NCBI GenBank assembly: GCA_017608295.1
Contig: JAFCGF010000091.1
Location: forward strand, 1-6,230
Direction of reading: 5' to 3'
Origin: Candidatus Woesearchaeota archaeon
GTDB taxonomy: Archaea; Nanoarchaeota; Nanoarchaeia; Woesearchaeales; JAGVZT01
DNA length: 6,230 bases
The notes beneath the pieces are model-generated. The model had not been told where the DNA came from. It did not search any database and saw only the letters and a list, made by a program, of their open reading frames with translations. Shown in pieces: positions 1-6,230 of this stretch (position 1 is the first letter of the stretch; each line of letters starts with the position of its first letter). The translations under genes were made by a program, and so were the position numbers.

Positions 1-203
1 ATAGAAGGCGAACCATCGATGCCCATCCATAGTTTGCGAAAGGTGAAACCAAGCGGTAAACCATCACTACTGCCTGCTACAGCCGGATTAATTTCATATT
101 GATTCAGTGTATACTGGCTGTTCAAAGGCAATTGCTGACCCAGAACTCCCTGGACAATCAGCGTTGCCAGAAAAATCAGGGTGGTTCTTTTCATTGCTTT
201 CAT
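1..203 (-). CDS. PorP/SprF-family T9SS outer-membrane protein, N-terminal part (3' end outside window)
   Basis: Sixty-seven codons are visible before the window ends. Residues 1-22 or 23 are a signal peptide: MKAMKR basic region, core TLIFLATLIVQGV, cleavage near LG/QQ. There is no lipobox cysteine. The mature start has the pattern typical of the PorP/SprF family: SQY (29-31), then INPAVAG (38-44), then FRKLWMGIDGSP (55-66). This matches the family's usual QY...NPAyAG...R.qW.g..GaP layout. Family members are outer-membrane beta-barrels; SprF in Flavobacterium johnsoniae is needed to export SprB and other type B-signal proteins. The gene starts 27 bp after the stop of the SprB-repeat gene and on the same strand, so co-transcription and a partner role for that protein are likely. 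ATG at 203 and ATG at 194 (Met4) are both possible starts; neither has a clear ribosome binding site. The family call rests on about 45 mature residues. Confidence 0.82.
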   Translation of the reverse strand, partial: MKAMKRTTLIFLATLIVQGVLGQQLPLNSQYTLNQYEINPAVAGSSDGLPLGFTFRKLWMGIDGSPS

Positions 204-230
204 ATGATAGAAAATTAAACTGTTTTACTG

Positions 231-3200
231 CTATTTAATAATGTTCACTGTCCCTGAGGTTGGATCACGACCATCTCCCCAATCGATTACATAGAAATAG
301 GTCCCTGCCGGCAGATCCTTCCCGTTTTTGGCAGTTCCATCCCACGGTTCCGGATATCCCCGGGCACTTTCAAATACCAGGTTCCCCCAGGTATTATATA
401 CCCTTGCCTGTATATTGGGATACTCATCCTGGCAATGCAGATTCCACACATCATTCTTTCCATCATCATTGGGTGTAAATGCTTCGTAAATTTCACAATT
501 ATCAGTAGTATCTATACAACCAGAAACATCCACACTATTATAATCTTCGCAAAGGTTAGCATCCCTTACAACTATATCATAAGAGCCATCCATAAGACCA
601 ATGGAATAAATATTTGTAATATCGAAAGTTGTCCCCCCATCAATTGAATATTCATAAGGTGATGTACCTCCGCTTACTACTATTTGAATTGCACAATTTG
701 TTATCCCAGAGATATACTCAATCTGGACTCCTGCCCCAGCAGTCAGCGTAACCGGAGTGCATGAAGTCTCACAACCACCTGCATCCTTCACCCGAACGTT
801 ATATGGTCCTGGAGCTAATCCTGTAAACAGACTATCTGCCTGCCAGTTGGTTCCACAATCAATGGAATACTGATAGGGTCTTAAACCACCTGAAGCTGTA
901 ACAGAAATGGTTCCGTCATTTACTCCTGTACACGAGGTAGTATCAAAGTTAACGAAATCAATTTGAGGTCCTATCCCATCCAATATAGTTACAGGAGTAT
1001 CTGCCATCTCACAATCATTTGCATCCTTAACACGCGGATTATATATTCCTGCATCCAGGTCAGGGAAGACATTACTTAGCTGCCAGTTTAATCCTCCATC
1101 TATCGAATATTGTAATGGAGCTATTCCACCAGATGCAGAGATTGTGATGGTTCCATTTGCATCACCCGGGCATCCAATTACATCGGTTGTAGTCACGTCA
1201 TTAATCACGATTTCTACTGGTTCATTAATGTCAATGCAGAGATACTCCTGGCAGTTATTTGCGTCAGTTATTGTTACACAGTATTGACCTGGAAGAAGCG
1301 CACCTCTGTTTTGAGTTATAGCAAAATCATCCCAGAGATACGTATAAGGTGGAGTCCCACCGGATACTATAATTGCAATGGTTCCATCTGACCCACCAAA
1401 ACAAGTAACATCTTGATGCATTTCTGTGATAACCAGAGGAGTTGGTTCTGTTAATACTACATTTGGATATATTTTTTGGCATCCATTATCATCAGTTACA
1501 GTTACATGATAGGTTCCTGCTCCAAGTCCTGTTGCACAAGCTGTTGTTTGAGCACCTGGATCATTCCAGAGATAAGTAAGGGTCCCTGTTCCACCTGATG
1601 CATTTGCACAGATTTCGCCAGTAAGCTCACCGTTGCATAATATAGGCTGCGTAACTGAAGGATTTACAGCTATAACAGGAGCCTCTTCAATTTCAATATT
1701 ATTGATTTGGTCAGTACAGCCATTCGCATCTGTTACGGTAATACTGTAAAAACCGAGACATAAATCATAGAGATCCGGGTCGGTACTACTTATCGGACCT
1801 GTCCAGTTATATGAGTATGGAGGAGTGCCACCGCTTACATTGATATCTATTGAACCATCACAAGCCCCATTACATTGCTCATCTTGAACAGTAACAAGTG
1901 ATACTAATAATGCCGATGAAGGTTCAGTTATCGGTTCTTCATCAGTTGCAGTATCTAATGTGTTATCGGTAACTATTACTGAATAGGTACCAGCCGATGC
2001 ACCAGTTAATTCCGCACTAAAACCCTGATCATCACCTCCCTTCTTCCAAACATATGAAAACGGAGGAACTCCACCACTAACAACGATTACCCTTAAATAT
2101 CCATCACTTCCCCCGAAACAAGACACATCAGAAGTCGAATCAATAATCACAATAAAATCGGTATTATCACCAAGAGCAAAAGTTGTATCTCCTGTACAGG
2201 TTCTCGAATCTGTTACCGTTACTTTATAGGGACCACCAACATCCAACCCGGACTGATCCTCTGCAGTTGGGACCAGGTTTACAACATCCGGACCCTCCCA
2301 AAAATAGGTATACGGAGGGCTTCCTCCAGCAACTTCCAAATCAATTGCACCATTTGCATCAGGAGGTCGAAGTATATCAGTAACTGCTGAAGCGGCATAA
2401 CTGAAAGGATCGGGTTCTGAAATGATTTGTGAATCATCTTTCGTACAACTATTTGCATCAGTAACAGTAACATCGTAGGTTCCAGCAAATAAGTTTGCTA
2501 TATCCTGTGTGGTTTCTGAAATACCTTCTCCGCTCCACAGGTAAGTATACGGAGCCGTACCACCTGATACTTCCAAATCAATTGCCCCGCTTCCTTCACC
2601 AAAACACTGGGCATCTGTTGGATTCATAACAGTGGATATTACAGATGGTTCGATTAATATAACATTTACGGTATCCTTGTTTAATAATGCATCGGTTACA
2701 ATAACCTGGTAAGGTCCGGCAGCCAATCCGGTGGCAGTGGAATCAGTTGAAGTACTGCCTGTCCATTCATATGTATAAGGATATGTGCCAAAATAGGGGG
2801 TGACAATCAATTCCCCGGAATTATCATCATAACAAGAGAGGTTTTGAATTTTAGTGAATGTAGCTGAAAAAGGAGGATCATATTTGGCAATAAAAACATC
2901 TTTTCTTTTGGGACTAAGATCATCCGTCGCATTCACTAAGATCTGAGACCCCACATAAAGGGTGTCAGACTGGAAATAACCGGTAACAAATGAGCTTCCG
3001 GAATTGTCAAATATTACACTCAATCCCCTGTCGTCTAATACTCCGGTCATCCCATGTGCTTCAATAGGGTTACCATCAATATCATACATCAGGAAACCGG
3101 TATCATTATTCCCCAGATTAGAAGTCAGGGTATCATTGTTCACAATGAGGGTTCCGGAATAATAACCCGAAAACACAACATAGTTCTGGTAGAGGGATAA

Positions 3201-4328
3201 ACCATAAGCATTATCTGTAGAGGTGTCTCCGTTTCCAACTACAAACTGCAAGTCCCCTGTCTTGTTATATTTCCCCAATAGAATATCATAGCTTCCCTTA
3301 CTTACCAAAGGACTTGAATCGTATGCTCCTTTTGAAGAGACATCAAAATTCGCAGTTGTTGAAAAATATCCGGTAAAGTAGACGTTTTCATATTGATCAC
3401 AGAGGACGGTGTTGATCTGGTCAAGGGCGGTTCCACCACCCTGCCTTACCCAGAGCACATTCCCGTCCGTATCTAACTTGAACAATACTATATCAGTAGA
3501 TCCTATACTTACACAAGAGTCTGTATCGTAGTAAATCTTGTCTTCAAAATATCCACCGATATAAACATCATCACTTGCCGTAATATGCACAGATAGGAGC
3601 TTACCATTATCAACTGCCGTGGGAAAATGTTTATACCAATCTGTGGAAGGGGTTCCTCCCGCCTGATCAATTTTGGCTGCAAAAACATCCTGGCTGCTAC
3701 CTGTTGCTATAACAGTTTGTGTTCCATTGAAGGTGATTTCCGTTTTAAAATCCCCCACCATTAAAATATCATTACCATACACTGAGATTGCCCTGGAAAA
3801 CTCATTGTGAGCTCCGGTTGAAACCTGGTAAGCCCACACAAACGTTCCGGCAGAACTATACTTTGCCAAATAAATATCATTTTTATTGAGTGCATCGGGG
3901 TTACTGTTAATCAGTTCTCCTGCTCCACCAGGGCTTGCCGGATTGAATTCGGCCGTTCCTTTAAAACCACCCGTTACATAGATATTATTCGCTGCATCAA
4001 TGGTAATATCTGTAGGTGTTTCCTGGTCAGCACCACCCAATTGAAGGCCCCATTGGTAATTCCCATCTGCATCAAACTTTACCAGTAGTGCATCTGTACT
4101 TCCGGAGGTAACAAAGACATCTGTTCCTGTATTAACAGTACCCTTTATCTGAGCATAGACATATACATTACCGTCGGAATCAACAACAATACCCCTGCTA
4201 ACATTATCCAGCGTACCTGATAATTTATCCGCCCATTGCCATTCCTGTGCAATCCCGAAAAAATTACCAGAGAAAATCAACATAAAAAGAACCAGGGCAT
4301 ATCTCATAAATGAATATTTTGAATTCAT
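231..4328 (-). CDS. SprB-repeat cell-surface protein with propeller-like head and T9SS type B sorting domain (1365 aa)
   Basis: This complete gene encodes a large exported protein, probably displayed on the cell surface by the type IX secretion system. Residues 1-28 form a Sec signal peptide: basic start (K4, R9), hydrophobic core about 10-20, likely cleavage after IAQ (26-28). Residues 32-485 hold seven propeller-like repeats of 61-72 residues, each with an aKyD.dGn.xW strand and an NvYvtGyF strand. Residues 495-1270 hold ten SprB-type repeats with SGGtpPYtYlW and aGtYxVtVTDanxC signatures. Residues 1278-1365 are a CHU_C / gliding motility-associated domain with FTPNDDGKNDVW (1284-1295), YPN, YNTWGNLVFES and WDGT, ending at the C-terminal lysine. 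The ATG at 4328 gives a complete signal peptide; Met8 is a possible alternative start. No Shine-Dalgarno is seen. A PorP/SprF-like gene follows after 27 bp. The family includes gliding adhesin SprB, but this protein is far shorter, so a role in gliding is not established. The ligand of the head is unknown. Confidence 0.95.
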   Translation of the reverse strand: MNSKYSFMRYALVLFMLIFSGNFFGIAQEWQWADKLSGTLDNVSRGIVVDSDGNVYVYAQIKGTVNTGTDVFVTSGSTDALLVKFDADGNYQWGLQLGGADQETPTDITIDAANNIYVTGGFKGTAEFNPASPGGAGELINSNPDALNKNDIYLAKYSSAGTFVWAYQVSTGAHNEFSRAISVYGNDILMVGDFKTEITFNGTQTVIATGSSQDVFAAKIDQAGGTPSTDWYKHFPTAVDNGKLLSVHITASDDVYIGGYFEDKIYYDTDSCVSIGSTDIVLFKLDTDGNVLWVRQGGGTALDQINTVLCDQYENVYFTGYFSTTANFDVSSKGAYDSSPLVSKGSYDILLGKYNKTGDLQFVVGNGDTSTDNAYGLSLYQNYVVFSGYYSGTLIVNNDTLTSNLGNNDTGFLMYDIDGNPIEAHGMTGVLDDRGLSVIFDNSGSSFVTGYFQSDTLYVGSQILVNATDDLSPKRKDVFIAKYDPPFSATFTKIQNLSCYDDNSGELIVTPYFGTYPYTYEWTGSTSTDSTATGLAAGPYQVIVTDALLNKDTVNVILIEPSVISTVMNPTDAQCFGEGSGAIDLEVSGGTAPYTYLWSGEGISETTQDIANLFAGTYDVTVTDANSCTKDDSQIISEPDPFSYAASAVTDILRPPDANGAIDLEVAGGSPPYTYFWEGPDVVNLVPTAEDQSGLDVGGPYKVTVTDSRTCTGDTTFALGDNTDFIVIIDSTSDVSCFGGSDGYLRVIVVSGGVPPFSYVWKKGGDDQGFSAELTGASAGTYSVIVTDNTLDTATDEEPITEPSSALLVSLVTVQDEQCNGACDGSIDINVSGGTPPYSYNWTGPISSTDPDLYDLCLGFYSITVTDANGCTDQINNIEIEEAPVIAVNPSVTQPILCNGELTGEICANASGGTGTLTYLWNDPGAQTTACATGLGAGTYHVTVTDDNGCQKIYPNVVLTEPTPLVITEMHQDVTCFGGSDGTIAIIVSGGTPPYTYLWDDFAITQNRGALLPGQYCVTITDANNCQEYLCIDINEPVEIVINDVTTTDVIGCPGDANGTITISASGGIAPLQYSIDGGLNWQLSNVFPDLDAGIYNPRVKDANDCEMADTPVTILDGIGPQIDFVNFDTTSCTGVNDGTISVTASGGLRPYQYSIDCGTNWQADSLFTGLAPGPYNVRVKDAGGCETSCTPVTLTAGAGVQIEYISGITNCAIQIVVSGGTSPYEYSIDGGTTFDITNIYSIGLMDGSYDIVVRDANLCEDYNSVDVSGCIDTTDNCEIYEAFTPNDDGKNDVWNLHCQDEYPNIQARVYNTWGNLVFESARGYPEPWDGTAKNGKDLPAGTYFYVIDWGDGRDPTSGTVNIIK
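234..497 (-). other. T9SS type B sorting domain (CHU_C / gliding motility-associated C-terminal domain)
   Basis: Residues 1278-1365 show the canonical order of motifs: a first cysteine (C1278), FTPNDDGKNDVW, a second cysteine (C1299), YPNIQARVYNTWGNLVFES, GYPEPWDGT, LPAGTYFYVIDW and a basic end. The two cysteines around the FTPN motif are common in this family. Proteins with this domain are exported by T9SS with the help of PorP/SprF partners. Confidence 0.93.
519..2846 (-). repeat. Array of ten SprB-type repeats in the 1365-aa protein
   Basis: Approximate repeat boundaries by residue: R1 495-560, R2 566-637, R3 645-719, R4 728-803, R5 807-882, R6 887-961, R7 966-1037, R8 1041-1116, R9 1122-1196, R10 1201-1270. 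Most are 70-77 residues. Each has a Cys-Gly/Asp-rich opening (CfGgsdG), a central SGGtpPY strand, an aGtYxVtVTDanxC strand and often a closing EP. R1-R7 carry TYxW-type centres, while R8-R10 carry QYSIDgG or EYSIDGG centres. Such repeats form Ig-like stalk modules in exported Bacteroidota proteins. They have diverged enough that no long exact DNA repeats are apparent. Confidence 0.9.
2874..4235 (-). repeat. Seven propeller-like (SBBP-type) repeats forming the N-terminal head of the 1365-aa protein
   Basis: Seven copies of an NvYvtGyF strand are visible, near residues 54-62, 115-122, 186-194, 254-261, 315-322, 382-390 and 446-452. Each is followed by an aKyDxdGnxxW-like strand (such as VKFDADGNYQW at 83-93 and LFKLDTDGNVLWV at 282-294). 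Spacing between successive units is 61, 72, 66, 62, 69 and 62 residues. Seven units of this size are what a seven-bladed beta-propeller would need; the fold itself is inferred. Confidence 0.75.
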
Positions 4329-4396
4329 GACAAATTCATTTTAAATGTTTACAAAACTTTATGGCTAGCAAAAAAAAGAATTTAGGTTCAGGAATA

Positions 4397-4404
4397 CAAA
4401 AATA
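4397..4404 (-). promoter_or_regulatory. Candidate Bacteroidota -7 promoter element for the SprB-repeat gene
   Basis: TATTTTTG on the minus strand matches the Bacteroidota -7 consensus TAnnTTTG and lies 68 bp before the start codon. The nearest upstream TTTG (4418-4421) is only 13 bp away, shorter than the usual 17-23 bp, so the -33 element is not convincing. In AT-rich DNA such a match can arise by chance. Confidence 0.3.
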
Positions 4405-4419
4405 TGTTAACTATTTACA

Positions 4420-4455
4420 AAAAATCTCGATTATGCTCTATCTTTTGAGATTTTT
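4420..4455 (-). terminator. Terminator-like hairpin with T-run, between the paralogs
   Basis: Arms at 4420-4428 and 4447-4455 are perfect 9-bp reverse complements (AAAAATCTC / GAGATTTTT), with one further A-T pair possible after a wobble pair. The loop is 14-18 nt. Read on the minus strand the right arm ends in six T, as in intrinsic terminators, and read on the plus strand it ends in five T. The stem is AT-rich and therefore weak, and it lies 218 bp past the upstream stop codon, so termination is only a possibility. Confidence 0.35.
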
Positions 4456-4487
4456 ATGAAGTTAGAATTAACGTAATGAATTTTACT

Positions 4488-4527
4488 AAATGACCACATT
4501 ATAAGCTATAATGTTGCACGGTCATTT
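4488..4527. repeat. Long interrupted inverted repeat
   Basis: Two nested perfect 8-bp arm pairs are visible: AAATGACC (4488-4495) with GGTCATTT (4520-4527), and ACATTATA (4496-4503) with TATAATGT (4507-4514). A 3-nt loop lies at 4504-4506 and a 5-nt bulge (TGCAC, 4515-4519) on one side. It could be an RNA hairpin, a protein-binding site or a terminator. The plus-strand read ends in TTTTT, but no plus-strand gene precedes it. Confidence 0.7.
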
Positions 4528-4673
4528 TTAAACCTGGGGGACTAAGAAGTTTTTATCCAGCGAGTTGTATAATAAAACAGTAAGAATTCGAAAGGACTAC
4601 TTAAGAAAAAATCCTATATTATAGCGTAATTCAGCTACCTAATATTAAATTGTTTTCAAATAAGCCATTATCA

Positions 4674-6230
4674 CTATTTAATCAATATTTCACTCCGGTA
4701 GTTGTATTTTCCCTTGAGTTCGATAATATAGTATCCACCTGAAAGGTTATCCCGTGTAAGTTCCACTCTTGAATCTTTGATCCCGGTGATCTCTTTAACA
4801 ATTTTCCCCGTCAGGTCCGTGACTGTGAGTGTATATAGTTCGTTGTCTGGATTATAAAATTCTATCGTTGCTCTACTGTTAAAAGGATTAGGATAGACCT
4901 TTATCTTTTCTACATTGACGTCGTTTATCTTTGAGGTACCAATATCTACATCCTGATCAACCGGGTCCCCCATACAACCATTTTCATCGGTTTCTACCAC
5001 CGAAACGTTTCCTGTACCTGTTAAACCCCATTGAATGCTAATCGTATCATTTCCCTGACCGGATAAAAGAGTTCCACCTGTGACAATCCATGCAAATGTT
5101 GAATTCAACTTCCCTGTAACATCATATGTCTCAGTAGCTGATTCATCAACTTCAGTTGCTCCTGTAATTGCTCCTGTAATCACCTGATCCGGTTCAGTAA
5201 TTTCAATGTCAACAGTATCTTTCTCACCTTGTGAATCAGAAACAATTACTTCGTACATACCAGCAGCCAGGTTAGTGGCAACCTGGTCCATTAAACCTGC
5301 ATCATGATCCCAGGTAAAGGTGAATGGTGGTGTACCGAAATACGGGGTAACAGATAATTGACCATCTGCATATCCAAAACATGATACCATCTGAATCTCA
5401 GTAAATTCGGCCTCAATTGAAGGATTATACTTAGCTATGAAAACATCTTTTGTTTTGGTTGGTTGGTCATCTGTTGCATTAATCAGAAATTCTGGGTCAA
5501 ATAATAGGGTGTCCGACTGGAAGTATCCTGCAATATATGAATTCCCCAAATTATCAATAACTAAGCTTAATCCTCTATCATCAGTAACACCATTGATGTC
5601 ATGTGCTTTAAGTGGATTACCTTCTCTGTCGTATCTAAAAATTCCCACATCATTGTTGCTGGTCCCGGAGGACATAATTGTGTCATTATTGAAAATTATA
5701 GTACCTGCAAAATATCCTGTAAACTCAACAAAATTTTCATATAACGCTAAACCATATCCATTATCATTTCCTGTATCTCCCAATCCGTAAACAAATTCCA
5801 AATTCCCAAGATTATCATACTTCCCAAAAAGAATATCATATCCGCCTTCACTCGTTATCGGATCAGAATCATATTCACCCTTTGCCGATACATCCAAATT
5901 TGCAGTTGAGGAGAAATAACCAGTAAAAAAAACATTTTCGTTAAAATCTGCTGATATTGTATTTATCTGATCCAAACCACTACCACCACCCTGACGCACC
6001 CACACAACATCTCCATCACTCTCCAATTTTAATATTACTATGTCTGTAGAACCGGCACTTACACATGAGTCTGTTTCGAAATAGAGCTTTTCGGTGAAAT
6101 ATCCGCCGATATATATATCTCCATCAACAGTAGCATCAACAGAAAGAAATTTACCGTTATCATTCGTTGTTGGGAAGTGTTTATACCATTCGGTTGTAGG
6201 AGAAGCAGTCTGGTCAATTTTGGCTACAAA
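4674..6230 (-). CDS. Propeller-head secreted protein with PKD-like domain and T9SS type A sorting domain (5' end outside window)
   Basis: The reading frame is open to the window edge, so at least 518 C-terminal residues are encoded and the start lies beyond position 6230. A start at the TTG at 6026 would be false: the 68 codons upstream continue the homology to the neighbouring 1365-aa protein. Visible residues 1-269 contain four propeller-like repeats (for example NVFFTGYFSSTANLDVS and DVFIAKYNP). About 278-345 is one SprB-type repeat with VTPYFGTPPFTFTWD and LAAGMYEVIVSD. About 352-430 is a PKD-like domain with ETYDV, FAWIVTGGTLLSGQGNDTIS and G.VSVVETDENGC. About 442-518 is a type A T9SS sorting domain: VYPNPFNSRATIEF, LTGKIV, LSGGYYIIEL and a lysine-ended tail. 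The protein should be exported by Sec and then T9SS, with type A processing and release or attachment to A-LPS. It is a tandem paralog of the downstream gene over the head but differs completely in its C-terminal third. Function of the head is unknown. Confidence 0.93.
   Translation of the reverse strand, partial: FVAKIDQTASPTTEWYKHFPTTNDNGKFLSVDATVDGDIYIGGYFTEKLYFETDSCVSAGSTDIVILKLESDGDVVWVRQGGGSGLDQINTISADFNENVFFTGYFSSTANLDVSAKGEYDSDPITSEGGYDILFGKYDNLGNLEFVYGLGDTGNDNGYGLALYENFVEFTGYFAGTIIFNNDTIMSSGTSNNDVGIFRYDREGNPLKAHDINGVTDDRGLSLVIDNLGNSYIAGYFQSDTLLFDPEFLINATDDQPTKTKDVFIAKYNPSIEAEFTEIQMVSCFGYADGQLSVTPYFGTPPFTFTWDHDAGLMDQVATNLAAGMYEVIVSDSQGEKDTVDIEITEPDQVITGAITGATEVDESATETYDVTGKLNSTFAWIVTGGTLLSGQGNDTISIQWGLTGTGNVSVVETDENGCMGDPVDQDVDIGTSKINDVNVEKIKVYPNPFNSRATIEFYNPDNELYTLTVTDLTGKIVKEITGIKDSRVELTRDNLSGGYYIIELKGKYNYRSEILIK
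4677..4907 (-). other. T9SS type A sorting domain
   Basis: The last 77 residues (442-518 of the visible part) show KVYPNPFNS, a TVTDLTGKIVKE strand pair, LSGGYYIIEL and a final EILIK. This is the standard Por secretion system C-terminal domain, normally removed by the PorU sortase after translocation. Confidence 0.92.
4941..5177 (-). other. PKD-like domain of the type A-signal paralog
   Basis: Visible residues about 352-430 follow the PKD-like pattern: a Y in the first strand (ETYDV), a central FAWIVTGGTLLSGQG with the G.G.D.ISIQWG stretch, then NVSVVETDENGC. It replaces the nine additional SprB repeats that the neighbouring paralog has at this point, and likely serves as a spacer before the sorting domain. 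Confidence 0.7.
5421..6230 (-). repeat. Four C-terminal propeller-like repeats of the type A-signal paralog
   Basis: These units correspond to blades 4-7 of the downstream paralog. They are recognisable from DIYIGGYF, NVFFTGYF, FVEFTGYF and SYIAGYFQSDTL strands and from the intervening VAKIDQ, ILKLESDGDVVW, FGKYDNLGNLEF and FIAKYNP strands. The first blades lie beyond the window edge. Confidence 0.75.

Larger units (their letters stand above)
4329..4673. other. 345-bp intergenic region between the two paralogs
   Basis: No open frame of useful length is seen on either strand; the longest ATG-started frames examined by eye are under ten codons. The stretch is AT-rich and contains two inverted repeats (4420-4455 and 4488-4527) and one Bacteroidota-like -7 element (4397-4404). 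The part nearest the upstream gene (4528-4673) shows no convincing hairpin or T-tract directly after the stop codon. The size and content suggest that the upstream gene ends in its own transcript and the downstream pair has its own promoter. Confidence 0.6.

Noticed and set aside
260..647. Short frames of 69-72 codons on both strands over the end of the SprB-repeat gene
   Set aside because: They overlap the conserved CHU_C domain and the last SprB repeat in other frames. Their low-complexity, His/Pro/Ile-rich content is typical of shadow translations.
2183..2488. Short frames of 66 and 69 codons on both strands inside the SprB array
   Set aside because: They fall within repeats R2-R4 in other frames and have no family features.
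2874..4235. DxDGN motifs (residues 50-54, 86-90, 286-290, 416-420) as calcium-binding loops
   Set aside because: They sit at the turn between strands in the propeller repeats and lack the 12-residue spacing of EF-hand or dockerin loops. A structural turn is the simpler reading.
4326..4340. Tiny upstream frame ATG AAT TTG TCA TGA overlapping the start of the SprB-repeat gene
   Set aside because: A four-codon frame with an ATGA overlap could suggest translational coupling, but it is too short to judge and can occur by chance in AT-rich leader DNA.
5437..5790. 117-codon open frame on the plus strand
   Set aside because: It lies wholly antisense within the well-supported propeller region of the upstream paralog, shows no recognisable domain and no start signals, and is explained as a shadow of that coding frame.
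4674..6026. A 450-aa gene starting at TTG 6026
   Set aside because: The frame is open for 68 further codons to the window edge and those codons continue the homology to the neighbouring protein, so this TTG is an internal leucine codon.
1..6230. CRISPR arrays, tRNA or rRNA genes, insertion sequences
   Set aside because: The only repetition seen is the degenerate protein-level repeats of the two large genes. No regularly spaced exact repeats, cloverleaf sequences, transposase motifs or target duplications were found.

Overview
The window reads as a chromosomal piece from a member of the Bacteroidota (Cytophaga-Flavobacterium-Bacteroides group). All three genes carry hallmarks of the type IX secretion system (T9SS), which is essentially confined to that phylum: a type B sorting domain (CHU_C, gliding motility-associated C-terminal domain), a type A sorting domain, and the start of a PorP/SprF-family outer-membrane protein. 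AT-rich intergenic DNA and the absence of Shine-Dalgarno sequences before the visible starts fit that phylum. The genus cannot be fixed from this sequence.

Everything codes on the minus strand, so transcription runs from high to low coordinates. Gene A (from beyond 6230 down to 4674) lacks its 5' end in the window. What remains is four blades of a propeller-like repeat region, one SprB repeat, a PKD-like domain and a type A sorting domain. A 345-bp AT-rich gap (4329-4673) follows, with two inverted repeats and a possible promoter. Gene B (4328-231, 1365 aa) is complete: signal peptide, seven propeller-like repeats, ten SprB-type repeats and a type B sorting domain. Only 27 bp later gene C begins (203 to the window edge at 1). 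Its 67 visible residues look like the signal peptide and N-terminus of a PorP/SprF protein.

A and B are paralogs. Their propeller blades and first SprB repeat align almost without gaps (48 of 69 identical residues in one hand-counted stretch). They diverge completely right after that first SprB repeat and end in different classes of secretion signal. Proteins with type B signals are known, from Flavobacterium johnsoniae SprB/SprF, to need a dedicated PorP/SprF partner, so B and C are most simply read as a cargo and partner pair in one operon. Gene A, with a type A signal, should not need C. The expected outcome is two related surface or secreted proteins displaying the same propeller head on different stalks. 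What the head binds is not visible. The domain families are all known. The noteworthy part is the arrangement: a duplicated head fused to two alternative export and anchoring tails.
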